64,000 nt of DNA from Holothuria scabra (GCA_037179385.1 CM074179.1:37623224-37687223), one strand, 5' to 3'. Counted from the first letter of the stretch, positions 31,901-47,588 are shown. Notes: generated by a model not told the origin, from the sequence alone. Made by a program: numbers and translations.

Positions 31901-32810
31901 TTTTTTTTTTTTTTTTAGTTAACAGTCCGAAAAATGCCATTTGCTGCTGTCTGGGGTTCTCAAATTTTCCAAAACTCTTGTGCCCTGCACTTTGATAGTC
32001 TTTTTTTCGGAAAAAAGACAATTCCGCCAATTCCCAACTCAAACACTCCCGTAGGTCTCTGTCAAATTATAAAGTATAAACTTCAAACATATGGGAAGCC
32101 AAACTTTTTCCGCGGGAAAATTTTCCAATATGGTCCGAGGGCCTTAATCTGCGTGATGATATTAGGTAACCCCAACAAAACTACAGATCACCCCTTCATT
32201 AAAACAACAAAATATGTTATAAATGAACAACTTCTCTCTATGTTGATAAGAAGAATTGCGTGAAGGGTGCGATAAAGGTGCTTGTTGTCCATTTCGTAAA
32301 GCTTATTTCATCGTAAGACCAACAATACCGTAGTCTTCTGTTGTTACATACCAAACGGTCCTACGTGCCACACCGGCTTACAACTTTTCTAAAATTCTTA
32401 ATTTATTTTTTTAAAACCTTCTTGGAATATTCGTAGTACGCAAAGAGCATTTAACCAAAGTATTTACCAACACGCAAACTTAACATGGATGATATGTTTC
32501 ACTGCCATGGCACCCCCACCCCCAACACATATCGCAAAAGATTACTTTCTCGTGAGATTAAAGAACAAATGATAGAACAGATAATGGTGGTTGTTTCAGC
32601 ATTTTTTGCACCGTCTTTTTTAATATTAAATCAGTATCTTAGACAATAGAGAAACATGGCATGTTTTATTGAGAAAGAAAAAAATGAAACGTCTAATGGA
32701 CGCACACACTATTGAGAGGAAAAGCACCTCTCTTGCAAGTTACGCATAATGTTTGTAGACCATATTGCCCTTTTGATAAGTTTAATTTTTAAACAAAAAA
32801 TTAAACGCTA

Positions 32811-33057
32811 CACTCTTAAAAAGTTGGTTAAAAAAATCACCAACACTGGTCACGTATGTCAAATACCTGAAATTGGGTAAAGTTTCCCCAATATGTAGTG
32901 TTTATTTGGTTACCCCACAGGCTGGTTGCCCAATTAAGTTGTAAAAACCTCTCTGATAACCCATTAATCAACAATTATTTATAAACTTTAACTAATTTCA
33001 GGTATTTGACATACGTGACCAGTGTTGGTAAAGTTTTTTTAACCAACTTTTAGAGTG
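32811..33057. mobile_element. 249 bp-type MITE, copy B
   Basis: Counterpart of 6593-6841, 247 bp long. Its right terminus has ACTTTTAGAGTG where copy A has ACTTTTTTAGAGTG, a homopolymer change inside the inverted repeat. Confidence 0.85.
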
Positions 33058-36032
33058 CACGCGTATTGAACTGTTGAGTGTGAGTTTACAGATACGCATC
33101 AGCATTGCCTTTAAGCAAACATCATTCGTTATGATTTATTCACAGCTTATTGAATACGACTACTTCGCCAACAAAGTCCAACATGTTATAGGAGTGACGA
33201 CAGATAATGACTACCAGAAAGAGGTAAGGTTAATATAATTAAGAATATAGACTTTTATTTTTAAGACACCGTAAGCGAGGAGTGACCATCATGTAACGTC
33301 TTGAATGAAGTAAGTTTTTCTACCAAAATACTTTCATAGCTTGATGGAATGACATGTCTAACAAATTGTGTGATATGCCCTTTTTTAAAATAAGCCCATT
33401 TTTTGAAGGGAATAAAAGTTACAAGAGCGTGGCTCTGTAAGCTTACAGTATAATCAACATTGACGTTACTGAGTTAAGCACACACACATTTTAAGGCTCT
33501 GTAGCGCTAATCCATGGAATTTGTTCAGTTATAAATATGGAGAAGAAGATGCGGCTATGCCCATCAAAGAAGCTGTTATTGTGTTGGTGCTAACATACAA
33601 ACTTGCATTATAACCTCACACTGACAAGATTGTTCTACTAACTGTTCGAAATGGTACATGCACTGAAAACAATAGGAAGATGACATGAGGAAATAAAAGT
33701 AAACTATGTTGGCAATTGTTATGAAGCGTCTGTAGTAAGTATTCCATATAATTAACATCACGTTTGACGGTATACGTTTGATGTATACGTTTGACGGTAT
33801 ACGTTTCATCCTGTGTGATTACCATACAATCTGGAGTTTGCAAATGCACCTCTGGTTTTGGAATAAATTTCCTTTGAATAAATGTTTACAAATTATCTTA
33901 TATAGTGTCAATGAATTTTCGCTCCGGAAAATGCCTTTAGAGCGACTACCGGTTGCGATACATTATTTCAGCATGTGGACGGAATTTTAAATTTCGTATT
34001 TCGAATAAGGTTTTAAAAAGTACCCATCCTGGGTCTGTGGACAACGAGAAGATAAACTGAGCATGATTTTCCGTTAACGAATCTTATGAAACAGGAAGAT
34101 TTCTTTATGAACAGTTACCGGATTATGCCAAGCTTGGACTACGGGTTAGTTGCGTTAATACGTAAATGTGATGTTATGTACTGGCGAGAAATCAATCCCA
34201 TAGGGCTATCACGGGAGTATGAAGTCGATGAAGGTCTTATTAACATAATTTATCCTACCAAATTCCCACAATTGTGATGTGGCGTAAATTTGTAGCTGTA
34301 ACTGGGCGGAAAATGTAAAAAAAGACCGTTTACTTTTGACATAACATTCTCCTTTTGATAAATTCATGCCGTGGTAAGGAAATCTTTGTTAACTAATTAA
34401 TTGACATCGCAACATTCTTTTTACTAGCCCTCGGAGCAGACTCTGTAGTAGTCGAAAGATGGCGCTCTCTCAAAATCATAATACACCACTCTAAACAGTA
34501 TAATATACAGAGTCTGCAAACCTTCGTCCAGTTTTCATTTACAGGAATCCCGCATTTTGAGGGACGAATTAGTAAACATGAGATGGTCACGGTGCACGAA
34601 ACAAGTAGGAATAGTGTATTTTGGTACATACAACTGATAAAACGAACGGCGAACAACCTAATTAGCTTTTGTAGGTGGAAAATGTGTACCAGGCCATACG
34701 TTCGATGCATAATATTACCTATTACGCGAGATATAATTTTGCATTTGTCGTGACGTCATAATTGGTGGTCGTAAATGAGATTCGCTAGAAAGTTGGCGGA
34801 GCTATTTTATACAGTAGGTATGCCATGTAACTTAGTTGGAAACGTCGATTGTTCAACAGTGAAGCCGTTGAAAGACCCATAGTATTATGTTTAGTAGCGA
34901 TTAAGTAAGATTTTTGATATTTGAATGTAGTAGTTGAAACGCAAACACAATAGCCTGCTTACAGCAGGCTATCTTTTTACCGACACATTCACTGGAAATA
35001 AACATGCATTGGCCAATTTATGTGGTAAGAGAAGCATATCGTTATTAATCTTGTCAATACTTGTGATATACACATTTAACAGTAAGTTGTAATGATGTCT
35101 AAAATTTTTGTTTCTCATGACAACGTAACGGTCAACAATTTATCATTGCGTTCGAGAAAAGACACAACTAAAACGTGAGTGTTGGTTAGTGTTGGTTATT
35201 TACATTAGGGGAAACATCGCATCCTGCGAAGTTTTTTTCATAAATTAGATATAAATTAGTTTTTGATATTCATTATTAAATATTAAACCACTAATGATAA
35301 AAATTATTATATATATCACCAAACTTTTTTTTTTAATTTTTGTTAAATTTTCTAGCAAAATCGTTATTGTTTCATCAGAAAAGTAAGTCTTTCATACTTC
35401 TATTCCATTGAATAATTTTTCGTTTCAGTTTTGTAGCTTATCAGACTTAATATATTTTTAAGAAGAAAGAAGCCTAAATGGCCGCTTTTAGAGCGGTATC
35501 CGTCCTTTAGGTGTCCAAACTGCAAACGAAATTTGGATAATTAATTTAATTAAATATGAAATGCTGAAAATTCCATCTGTTCTTCTTGTGGTTGCGGGAA
35601 AATTAAAATAGGGAATGCGCTCCAAAAATATTCACACAAGGATGACATAGCAGGATTCCCCTGATAATGTGACAAAAAACAGTATAAACAAAGATGTCAA
35701 AGATGTGACTCTAGTTTGACTCGAGCTTTCACTTAATAAAGACTCGACTTGACTCTAATCACCATTGAATAAATTTCCAAAAGACACAAAACTAAGAGAC
35801 TCGACTTGACTTGAGTCATCTCTTCAATCCCTATACTCTCTCAATGGGGAAATCAACCTCTATAGCCGAGTCTTCACATTCTGTATTCACGATCCAGAGT
35901 TCGGAATGGAATACAACCCTGCAGAAAAGAACCATAAAGTTTTTTTTTACAACTGGCATCTGCTTCCATCGACAAGTTCCATGTCTACATAGCGCGGGGT
36001 GTGAAGTACATGGCTATGCGTTTTCACTAACG

Positions 36033-36177
36033 TCATAGTGAGTTCGAACTCGTATGGAGTTCGAGTCTTAGCCTTGTCATACCTACTGCCGTTGTGCTTG
36101 TTGCTCAGCATTAGCAACGTAGGAGGGAAAACAAGCCAGTGGGCCCCAACTGGAAATGGGCCCGTGGTGGGTATGAC
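36033..36177 (+). mobile_element. Diverged SINE member, copy B
   Basis: Copy B counterpart of 9820-9964, with CATACC at 36078. Confidence 0.55.
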
Positions 36178-36270
36178 ATAGATAATATGGTTAGAAACTG
36201 AGTCGTAAAAATGCAAATAACTTCCCAAAGGGAAAATTTTACATTTTGAAACGTCCTCTATATTACGGCA

Positions 36271-36890
36271 GGTTTACCACTTCGGGAAATAACCTCTTAT
36301 GGGGGAAATAAATTTTCACCCGATCAGGGGGGATTATGTTGCAATGGGTGGCGCCATTTTGAAATATCTCCCACGATGCATTGTGATCCTACCGCGCAAA
36401 TTCAACGGGGATAACGTTCAAAACTGCCTTGCAATTTTTATCGATTTTAGGAAAAATAAATTCGGGCATTTTAAAAAACTCTGTTGATAGGGGATGAAAA
36501 AGCTTCGTCATGTTTGTTGGTTCAACAAGCCGATTTTGAGAAATCGAGCAATTTTGCTGCGTTCTTTGTCCTAAGCTGAATTTATTTACTCCGCGCAGCC
36601 GCAAGTTTTGTACACCATTTTTCACTTAAAGGTGTGCAAGTTGGTCGTGCTATAGCACATATGTTTGTAAATACGTAGTTGAAGGTCCATGGTAATTTCG
36701 TTTTTTTTATGTCTAAACTATTACCTCACAATTGAATATACACACATTTATTAAAAATTTCGACGACTGTGAAGAGGTAGGCACGAAGTGCTCATAAATA
36801 TTCATACCGTTGGGACAGGCAAATCCCCCCCCCCCTTCGTGGTAATACTCATTTTCTCTCGAAAGCGGTTATCTCCCGAACTGTTTACCC
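36271..36890. mobile_element. ~615 bp TTCGGGARATAACC element, copy B
   Basis: Counterpart of 10060-10675 with the same terminal arrangement. Confidence 0.6.
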
Positions 36891-39150
36891 TGAACACGAG
36901 TTACAATGGATTCAGGTGAAGTATGTTTAATGCCGTTCCCTTGTACGTGTGCAACTGGTCATGCACGTAGATACATTACATGGTTACATAATTTAAACAT
37001 TTAACTAATGTGAATCAAATAGAGTTAAGGAATCGAGATGACTCGACTTGACTGGGATTTGCTAAAGACTCGACACGACTCTAGACTCGACACCTTGTGA
37101 CTCGGGGTGACTTGAACCTTAACAAGGACTCGAAGTGATTCGACTAGAGGTCAAGAAATACTGGAAATATCTCAACTCGACTTGAATGGCTGGATACTCG
37201 TCATGACTCGAGACTTGACGCCCTGTGACTCTAAGTGACTTAAGACTCGACATCAAGTGACTTGATAACAGCACTTCAAAATACCCTTGTATTAACTTTA
37301 AGCGTATTTGAAAACCTTCTTCATATCGACAGGCCATGAAGTTAGAAAAAGCTATTCTGTGACGACATCCAGAATCCAGGAAATGCCTTGTTTCATACTC
37401 AAGAGGCGACATGGCATCGGGTTCAAATGCACCACCGACTGTCCTTTTTTGAAAGTATGGTCCCTCGGATACCGGTTCAACATGCAGGCGGCAAGCTCAT
37501 TAATTTTAAGTCTCGCAGACACGTATGTACAGCGTTCACAGACGTTGTGTACACTGAGCTGATCGGTACTCTCGAGCGTGCGCTGTAGAAAGTAGGCGTG
37601 GCTTGTGCTACGAAGCTTGGCAACCAACGCTAATGAGTGTCAATAACGTGTTGCTAAGAAAGCAGACGATAGATTTTTGTTATCAGATAGCTGAAAAAAT
37701 GACCAGTTTCAGCGCGGGAAATGCAAAAAATGATGATGTAAATGAATGAACATACATTATACATTTTTCACAACACTCGCCACTGAAAAGGAATGTCAAC
37801 AACCTCCTCTATGACACAAATTTCGTGGTATGACTACGACCTTCCGTGGACTTTTTAAGGTAATTTTTCTTATGGGCAATAGGTCACTGTTATTACGCAA
37901 GAGCTTCGACAAGGTGATATTTGGGTGAAATGTGGATTAACTAGAGTTTTCCCGAGTGTTTAGTTGTGTGTTATGTAATCAGTAAACAATAATCGGTTCA
38001 TTATGAGTCTTTACACCTAGAGTCAATTTTTTTAGATCTTAATGGCCGTCGTACTGAGGCTTGTTTTGCCATGCATATTTGTGCATGCGTACACAAATGC
38101 AACCTATGGGGCAATATTTGTCTCCCACTGAAAGTTTTACGATCGATATGAACAGAAAAAACTGTAAACCCAGGAACATGTTACAAGTGTTTGTTCTCAA
38201 AACATTCGGCTATAGGATAATTACTGCATGTTAGTGCTGTAGTCACACATACACTCCTGGTACTTGGTAATTCCAGCTAGCTAGCTCTCCGATCGATCTG
38301 GTTGTTCCTCTTATCCAGTGTTTTGAATGAACGCATCACAACACAGAATCTAGGTCAGTGCACTGACTACACTGTCTACCCAGCACCCACCCATCTTTAC
38401 CCCTCTAATCTAGCCCCACTTACGTAAAATACATCCTATACATTGTCTTAATTCCCCTACCCCCTTCCCCACCCACTCCCAAAGCTGTTGTCAGCCAAGG
38501 TACGGATCTATATTCCGAAGCTACGCGGAGAGGGGGAAAACTTAGAGAAGGCTGGAATGCAGGGCTACGTGGGTTAGATGTAATTTTTTTTTGCTCAAAC
38601 TATGTATTCTTGCCTCAGAGATATATCTAATTAAGTGGAACGTACACCACCACTGGTAGGCAGAAAGCGAACAGAAAATTACAGAAATCGCAACCCCTCA
38701 GAAAGCCGGAAATAGCGCTATATCTAGTAGAAAGTTGTTATTGTTTCGATGTTGCAAAAAGGGTCCGCCTCAAAGAGCTAGGCTTCCATTAATATTCTCG
38801 ATATATTATTATATTATTTATTTATACATACTTCATAATATTTAACTTGATCTCGAAACTTTTGCATATTGGTTATTTTAACATTCTTAATTGCATAAAT
38901 ACTAGGGAAGGTGGCCGAGGTAAGGAAATCCCATCCTCTTGGACTTGTGCATGGCCTTGAAAAACTTCTGCCCCAAAGAAAATTCAGAATTATCATTGCC
39001 TTGATCATGCCTTTTGGTCCCCACCCCTGGCCCTGCTGATAATATTTCTCCCCCATACAAATTTTGGCTATGGCCCAGGTTACCCTCATACTGGCACGAT
39101 GCCTCTTTCATTAACCGAGCCCAAAAATGGCAAGATGCTACAAAAGGTAA

Positions 39151-42100
39151 AGCCCCAAGCGCTGTAAAGACTATGCTGGTAAACTGAAACAGTTTTTCAA
39201 CATAGATATTGAACTCGATGAGGATGATATACACGCCACCCTATTATGTCAGCCATGTTACTGTAGAATTTTGCACTGAAAAACAACCACAGCGAAGGAG
39301 TGGCTACCTCACCGTCGAGTCGGGCAGTGCACCACCTGCACATATTTTACCAACCAAAAGAAAGGTGGAAGACCCTCCAAGCCAGCTCATCCAGGGAAAA
39401 AAAAGGCTCAGTACAGTGATAAGGAGTACCCTCTGTCACTCAAATGTGGTCCAGATGCCGTGGTAATTAACACTGAAAACTACCACCTAGATATTCCCAC
39501 GGAACTTACCTGTGTCTTGTGCCGTACATTGGTGGACAAAGCCCTATAACTACCCTGCAGTCATGTCATTTGCAAAATGTATATATTGCAATTTTCAGCC
39601 AAACCTCAGAAGAAAACAAAACTCACATGTTCCTTTTGCGACAGCCATTTTAAGGTTGCAGACGTTTCATCGCCAAAAGAATATTTTAGCACAGCATACA
39701 GTAATCAACTAGTCACATGCAAGAAATGCAACCAGTCGATACCTATTTGTAATATACCACAACATGTCTTCTCTGGTGATGCCCTCAATCACTTCAAAAA
39801 TGGAGGCAGATGGAACACATCTTCTTAAAATGAAGTTTAAACAAGGTGATGGCTTGACTGCATCATTTAAAAAAAAGGACAGACAAGTGGTAGTGGTCAA
39901 ACTTTTATGATAATGTGTATTCATTTATGCCAGAAGTAACTATCTGGTACTGTTGAAGTTTTGAGTCATGATTCCAGTCCCGTCTACCTCTTATCAGTGT
40001 TTGCAATTTCGCATTAAGCTACAAGATTGCAGGATTCCTGCAGCTGTTCTCAGAATCCTCTTGCCTCAATGAAATGCAAGGGGGGGGGGGGCATTACCCC
40101 TTTCTGTTGCTCAAACAAAAAATTGAAATCAAGAAATTCCCCACAATTCCTTGGAAGATCCTGTTTCCCACAATTCCCTGGAAGATGCTGTCACATATTT
40201 TCAAGTTTTAATCCTTCTATAATTTGGCATATGGAACTACCAAATTCTTTGTAATTTCCTTTCAGCCTATTAATACAGTACATATTCCAAAGGCCAGAGT
40301 AGAAACAAAAAATGCGCAAATGCACAAAAAAGGGCACTGCCAGAAGAAGATCAAAAATTCTGGCCCTAACCCGGGATATAATAAGCAAAGGGAGCACCAG
40401 TCACCAACTCTCAGATGAAGTCAAAGCACTTGACCAAGATGACCTCATTGCTACTCTGGCTACCTTAGACAAGGCGAAAGTCATGGTGCCTAAAGGGGAC
40501 TTTTTGGGATTAAAGGCAGATATGAACTCCTCCTGGAAAAGAAACAGAGAATTTGAGAAGGTATGAGTCAAAACACACAAAGTAATAATCTGCTTTATGC
40601 TTAAGTTGTGAAAAAAATACAGTATGATGCAAAGACAAAAACAAAGCCCAGAGCTAGCATTGCCACTTTTTAAAAACACAGAATAGCTTACTCATATGAT
40701 ACTTATATTTGAAAAGGGTTTTGTATAATGGAAGACTGACACAAACTCCCAGTGGCATTCTCATTGTACAGTCAAATCACCTGATCATTTTCAAATACCT
40801 TTTATTTCCATGTTTCTTTCCCCCGGATGGCTGAAACAGTATGGCATACTAGTTGAGAGCGAGAATAGCACGAGGAAGCAACAGCAGGACATAATTGATG
40901 ACAACATGAAAGCTGAATGGCTGCCTTTTGTCCACGACGATGATGAAGGTGTTGCATCGTTAAAGAAGACCCCCAATGTTACTGTGAAGTCCTTACAACA
41001 GAAGATTGTCCAGCTGTTGGAAGGATGCAAAAAGTAATTACAAATAGCTACATATAAACTATATTAATCACTAGATTAATTTTTTTCTCACAAAGGCAAG
41101 TATTCATACTGATCTAGAGTATTTGCAAAAATAGTACTTCCTACAAAATAGTGATTTCACTCGGGCAAAAAAATGCGGAAAGTAGGTTTAGTACCACAAG
41201 TCCATGGTCGGTTGGGTACCAGATAATATAACTTCTATTACGCCAAGAGTTTGTTTTAAAGTCACAATGTGAAATTTTTCTTTGGACATTAAAATTTAAA
41301 ATAGCACCAATGTATCTTACATGAGGGTATATGACAATGGTGGTTCTTAGGCATGTACTTGATTAATTTTGCAAAAAAGGTAACATTTTGGGTTTTTTTC
41401 TTCACCAATGCCATTTACACATCGGATGTGGGTAGCAATTTCAGAACCGGATACTGAAATCTTTAGCAATTAAGATACCCTGGTCCCCGGAGCAAACACT
41501 ACCACAAAAGCGACTTACCTTCATTCAGATTACAGCTGCTGAAAGGGCATGGTATCATTCCCGAGGATGATATCTGGATTAAGTTTGGGGAGACAAAGGT
41601 GGCGGTCTCTTCAAACAAATGATCCAGGTTGCAAACAGGGATAATCCCAACGCAGAGAGAAATACCACCGTGGTTTGTGCATTTTCAGCTGATGACACCA
41701 TGATAAATCTCAAGACAGGATTGCTACGACTACAACAACAGATCGCGGAACTTCAGACAGACCACTGGGGGTAAGTGAAATGAATGATGAAGGGGCATTG
41801 AAAAAAATTTCATACACAAAATTGTCTTCAACCTTCAAATAAAATTTTCCTTGCGTGAAGTCAACCACCATTTTCTTTCTTTCTTTTTCCTACTTCAGAC
41901 CCCACAAGTTTAGAGTCTTTATCTTTGAAGACTATGAGTATTTATGCCGCATATATGGTATAACTGGAGCAAGTGGGAAGGAATTATGAATGTCCTCAAG
42001 CTTCTGCACTGTAAAATGACAAAGCAAATTGTTAATTCATATCACTTGTAGTTGTTCCCTTCATTATTATCTTGATTTACTTTGTGCATAGGTCGACACT

Positions 42101-43956
42101 GCTGCTTGTTTTGCACATGCACTAAAGCTGAAATGGCCAAGAGTCTGGCAGAAGGACCATCAGCCCGAAAGGACTCTTGAGAGCCTCCATGAAGACTGGT
42201 TTAATTTTGCAAAAGCGGTGGAAAAACTTCCAAGGCAAAACAACACAACAATGTCATACACGAAGCTTTGTTTGACTTCCCCTTAAATCAGGTAAAAACT
42301 GCACACATGTTCACAGTTGTACTTCTGCTTGCTGTTTCTTCTCCAACTTGAGAATTATAATTATCATTTTTCTCACTAAATTTAAAGTAATTTATGCTCT
42401 CTCCTCAGGTTTGCATTCCTGGGTTGCACATCAGTCTGGGGTTGTATCTCAAACATTTCAATTCATTTGAAGAGGCCTGCCACACACTAGATTTAAAACT
42501 GACACACAGGATTCCACCACAGGCAACAGACCAAACCACATCTTTTGACAGCAGGATTCAGAAGGCAATAGATAACTACCACGAGGCATGCCGACTCACA
42601 TCCCAAGCAGAAGAGTTGGATGAAGGTGCTTCCCTACTAATGGAGCATTTACAAACAGCAGATGAAACGAATGCACCCATTTATGAAGAAGCCATTCGCT
42701 CCCACATGTAGGAAAGAGAAAAACTTGTAAGTCAGTTTTAAAATTGGTGTGAATACAGGCAGTTTTCCAAATAATTGAATACTCATCCTTTGCTTTTTCT
42801 GGTATTCTTTCAGCTGAAACTTACTGACAGCATCAAGAGCCAGATTGCCTTCAAGGTTGGTCAGTGTCCATTGTGCCAGCAATTGGAGGCTACCCTCCAA
42901 GAATTCAGGGTGCAGAGACAGGCTTACCATGGGCGCAGCTTTGTGGGTAATCACATCCATCGATGCTGCAAGGTAACCTCACAGAAGCACAGCTTTCTGA
43001 CTTCCATGCTTTTGACAGACATTTTCCATATCTGTAAAAGAATGAATAATATACTGATTGACCTGTTTTCTTTTTTGGTCTGTGGAAATATAGAAAGAAA
43101 ACATCAAGCGCATGATGACAGCAGTAGTTGAAAAAACAAAGGAGCTTTGTCCACAATCGACCGAAGATGCCAAAATCATCACCCAAAAATATGAAACCCT
43201 CTTCCGCCTTTTTGGATGCTGCCATCGACTCTACAATAAATCTGCAGAAATGACTGATGAGGACATCAATGCACTAGGTATTAAACTCAAATTTTCCTGC
43301 AACTGTCTAAATGCCTCTCTTTACACCAGAACTGAAGAACCTTTCAAAACTATAACTCTCATGTTATCTTTCATCTTATTATTCTTATTTCATCAGAATT
43401 AACCATACAGAGTCATCTGGCATACTTCAGGGCAAATTTCCCACAGGAATCAGTACAACCCAAAATGCATCTCCTGGAAGATCACACCATACATACGTAG
43501 GGTTAGGATTTTTGGGTGAACAGGGAGGAGAGTCAGTACATGCAAGGCTAAATACCATCAAAAGAGATGTCAGGGGGCTTAAAGATGAAATGGAGGTGTT
43601 AAAGAGTGTAATTACAACTCACTGGGTTCAAACCCGGCCTGGAGCTAAGTAAATTTTTAAAAGTGAGTTTCATTAGCACAAGAGCACCCTTTTTTTACTT
43701 TAGATATAATTATAATCTTTTACTTATGCTACTTTAATTACTTAATAATGTTTGTAATAATAATATGATAATACCAATAATAATATTATAATAATTTGAT
43801 GTGCAAAAATTAATGTGTATAACATCACTATGCATCAAAAAAATGAAATTTTTAATTTTTTTTATTTATTTTTTCCTTGCTTACAGGAAAATCTGTACAC
43901 CCACAGCTCTCTTCAAAATCTTGAAAGAAGGCAACAATGAGTCAGGTGGCACCTGA
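39151..43956 (+). pseudogene. RAG1-like recombinase/transposase fossil, copy B
   Basis: Counterpart of 12936-17743. Exons: 39151-39828, 40266-40560, 40810-41033, 41529-41770, 41899-41972, 42092-42291, 42409-42726, 42814-42972, 43094-43277, 43397-43648 and 43887-43956. It keeps the same stops (TGA 39277, TAA 39547, TAG 42709). Exon 1 reads through the CDSHFKVADVSSPKEYF stretch and exon 9 is open, both unlike copy A. Exon 4 is shifted by one missing G, where copy A is open. The two records are best combined to reconstruct the ancestral exon structure. Confidence 0.8.
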
Positions 43957-46900
43957 TGATACCCCCACCTAAGAGTGGCTAATACAGGGACTTTAGCAGT
44001 CCTTGGGGGACCTTCAGCCACAAGAGCTGACAAGAGTTCACATTTAAGGATGGCAAACAGATGGGAATTGCTAGATTAATTACAGCCAAAAGATGCAAAT
44101 CTATGCCCCAAACCAAATTTAAAACATTAATCCCCTTAAAACAGCACACATACTTACCTTGACAGAATTTTTGATGAGTCGGCCATGCATTCTTTCACTT
44201 GCCATTTGCCAAGGATAGGGCGGTTTGAATCCCATTACATTGGTAGATGACTACCTTAGGCTTGCCCAATTTTCCCCTAAGAGTTATAACTTTAGAGATA
44301 CATGCAAAAGATCCATGTTGATGTGGTTGACTAGGTACTGCAGGCCTAGAATGAGAATAAATGCCTTATGGGTGCCAAGGAACACAACCACATCAACCAC
44401 AATCCGTTATTCTTGCATCCATTCTTCAAAATATACAATAAAATATAATTTAAGAAAATGCCTTTATCAGAAATTTCTTATTACAGTAGCAGTGTTCTCC
44501 GGTAGCCTGTGGACAGGCGCCAGTGCCCGGTCTTAATGTTGACCCCACGAAATACCTTGCCCGCACAGAAAAAATTGATTTCATTTTTTTTTTTTTGGTG
44601 ACATTGAATTGTTCCGTTCAATTTTAGCACCAATTACGCAGCACGATTTTGCATCTACCACCTTACATGTGCAAACATTTTCGAACGGGGGACGGTGGTT
44701 GGTGTCGTCTGCTATCAGAGACAAGCCCCGAACAAAATTTGGACTTGATGTGAAGAATACTGCATTGGTATTTAAAGAGCTGGCCTAATTCTGCCATTAT
44801 ACCACAGTCAGCTATCAACACAATTGCCACAAATGCTGCCAACTTTTTTCCAACCTTGGCCTCAATCAATTTTGATGCAGTATATAGACCTACTCAGGTT
44901 AATGATGCGACGGTAGCGCAGGGTTAGACTATTAACTGACATTAGAGTATCATGTGTGACCAAGTGCCCACATAAATACACAGTTTTCCACAATAGGCAT
45001 GATACGTACCCAATGTGGATGCCCGGGTTAAATAAACCACTAAAACAAAAAAACAAAACCAAAAAAAAAAAAAATGGTGTTGTTTAGGCTTAGGCCTATA
45101 TATTTGTGTAGTCTACTCCGCTAAAGAATGGGAAATTTTTTAAAGAAAGAATAGGTTTGGATGCCTGTGATGCTTCCTTATGGTTTAGGCCTAGGCCATT
45201 TTGACAAGTACATGCTAAGGGTGCTTTCAACAAATCAATGTTCACCCATGATGCCCCCATGTCAATGAAAGCCCCCCTTCCAGATATAGGCTACAGTTGC
45301 TGCAAACTAGGCCTTGAACTTACTTTACAGGCCTACAGGAAGGCTCGAGCATGCATTGCTATGAGCCGCCACTCTAACTTTATTCTAACCGTGGCTGCTC
45401 CTCGAGAACCTGGTTAAGCTTTAGCTTTTACTAGGCTACGCTTACCAGGCAAAGACTGAAATTTAAGAGCATCATGATACATTATAGGCCTTAGCTAAGC
45501 TATATTCGGGCCGTAACTTCGTAAGTATGATCTAGGCCTAGGCATATGCTAGCTATATATATACTGTAGCCTGTAGGCCTAAGCTAAGGCGTACAACAAT
45601 GAACAAAACGAAGTGGATGGTACCTGCCCTGAAATACAACTAAAACCAACAATTTTTTACATGATATGGCTTAAAAAATTTAATTACTTGTCTAATTATC
45701 ATCCGGTGAAGAGTTGTAATCCCTTCGTCCATTGTAAGGGCTGCTTACCTTGTAAATTTCTCGGCATTTCTTTCCGTACAGTGGTGCGGAATTTGTACAC
45801 ACGATGTGTAGCGAGTGTCCAAAATATCAATATTCCTCTTCTTTTTTAAAGGAAATAAAAAAAATGACACTGAAAACTTGGTGAATATTCATGATAAGTA
45901 AGTTTCAACGTGTAAAATTCAGTAGCTCTCCCTATGAGGAAAACTCTATGTGAGGCGTGGTATGTCTTGTTGTTACGGAGCGCTCTTAGGTAAACAAACC
46001 AAGATCGTAATGGTAGTGCTTCATAAAAACTGTTTTTTTTTTTTGCAATAATTTGACTTCATATTTCCACAAAGTCACCATCCATAACGATTTGAGCCTT
46101 ATTCTTATAATTTTAATAAATATTACGAAGTTCTCATGTAAAAAAACTTGAAAAAACTCCAAATTCAGTCACAAAGCGAACCCGGAAGACAAAAAAAAAA
46201 AAAACTGTAGCTCATTAATATTCATTAGGTATTTAACCTGCGCACGCGCAAGCGCTAAGTGGTGCATACAAACATACGTGCAGATGAGAAGACCATCTTG
46301 ACCAATGACTAGAAGGTATGCATTGATCGGGTAATAGACTTGCTGAGCACATTTCAAGGTCACTGTGTACTTTAACATAAAATCCACAGCAGCCTGTAAT
46401 TTCCTTAAAAGAAATAAAGCAACGGTTTTTCAGAATAATTCGATGTTCTTCGTCTCATTTTTGCTGAAACGTCATTATTCCGTGTGAAATAAGGGGCAGA
46501 ACTTCACCGATCTATGATTTGGTATCTTTTAGGCAGCGTGGAGCTGCAAAGGGAGATTTAATTCAATTATTTGTTCAGAACAACAACAGTTAAAAAAACA
46601 TTACTGCCAAATTGGTAAGGGAAAGTAGCAACCAAGGTATTAAATCGCTGAAACATTTATTACTCAAAAATATGCATTGTAAACTTTCCTTTTTTCAACC
46701 GCTGTCCAATCATTACAAAAAAAAAAATCCGTTAAATTAACAACTATTAAGAACTTCCTACCGACTTTCGGTTCTAAAATATTCCTTTCAGAATTCAGGT
46801 AACAAAATTTGAATAAAAACACTAAATTTCAGTGTGGTATATTGAGGTAATAAATTGCAAAAGCATGGTATAGGCGGTTTAAACTATTTCAAGTTATTTT

Positions 46901-47588
46901 CAAATCATTCAGTCAAAAAAAAATTGTATGAAGAAATATTGCCAGACCGCCCCCCCCCCCCCAAACAACAACCTCAAAATTAACGAATGTAAATTGGTCC
47001 CCTGAAACAAACATAGAAAACTTTAAAGTGACTTCCTCCTTGCAGACTTATATGGGATGAGATAATACCCCGAAAAAGGTGAAAAGTCGACTAGACGACG
47101 TGGAACTAAAACCTTTACATTTTAATTCGAGCCAAATGAAAAGTTAACGGGTTTTTTTTTTTTTTTTTTTTGTCTTTTTTCAATTGAAAAACTTGGGAAT
47201 TTTTTTTAATATTCTGCTGATGAAACTTGTGATATCGACGGTTATAAAGGAAATCCGGATTTTATTTCGCAGGAATCTGCCTTTCTCTGAGAGGAAGGTC
47301 AAGCATATTGTCATGGCGATTGCCGATTGTTGTGTTTGCGTCATATAATCCTACGGATTTCTACTTCACGAAAAAAATTGGAAACCTATGTAACAAAAAC
47401 CTTTATTAAGAATGCACTCGAAAATTTCCTTTTTAAAGATTAACTTGACGTGAAAGTAAGAAATCAATATTTGGAGGAATTTATTAAATAACTAAAGACT
47501 ACACAAGAAAAATCCTGTCAATACTCGGAGGTGATTGCATTTAAAAGTTTCGTGTGGTCTGGCACCAAATGTGACTCACTGATCGCTG

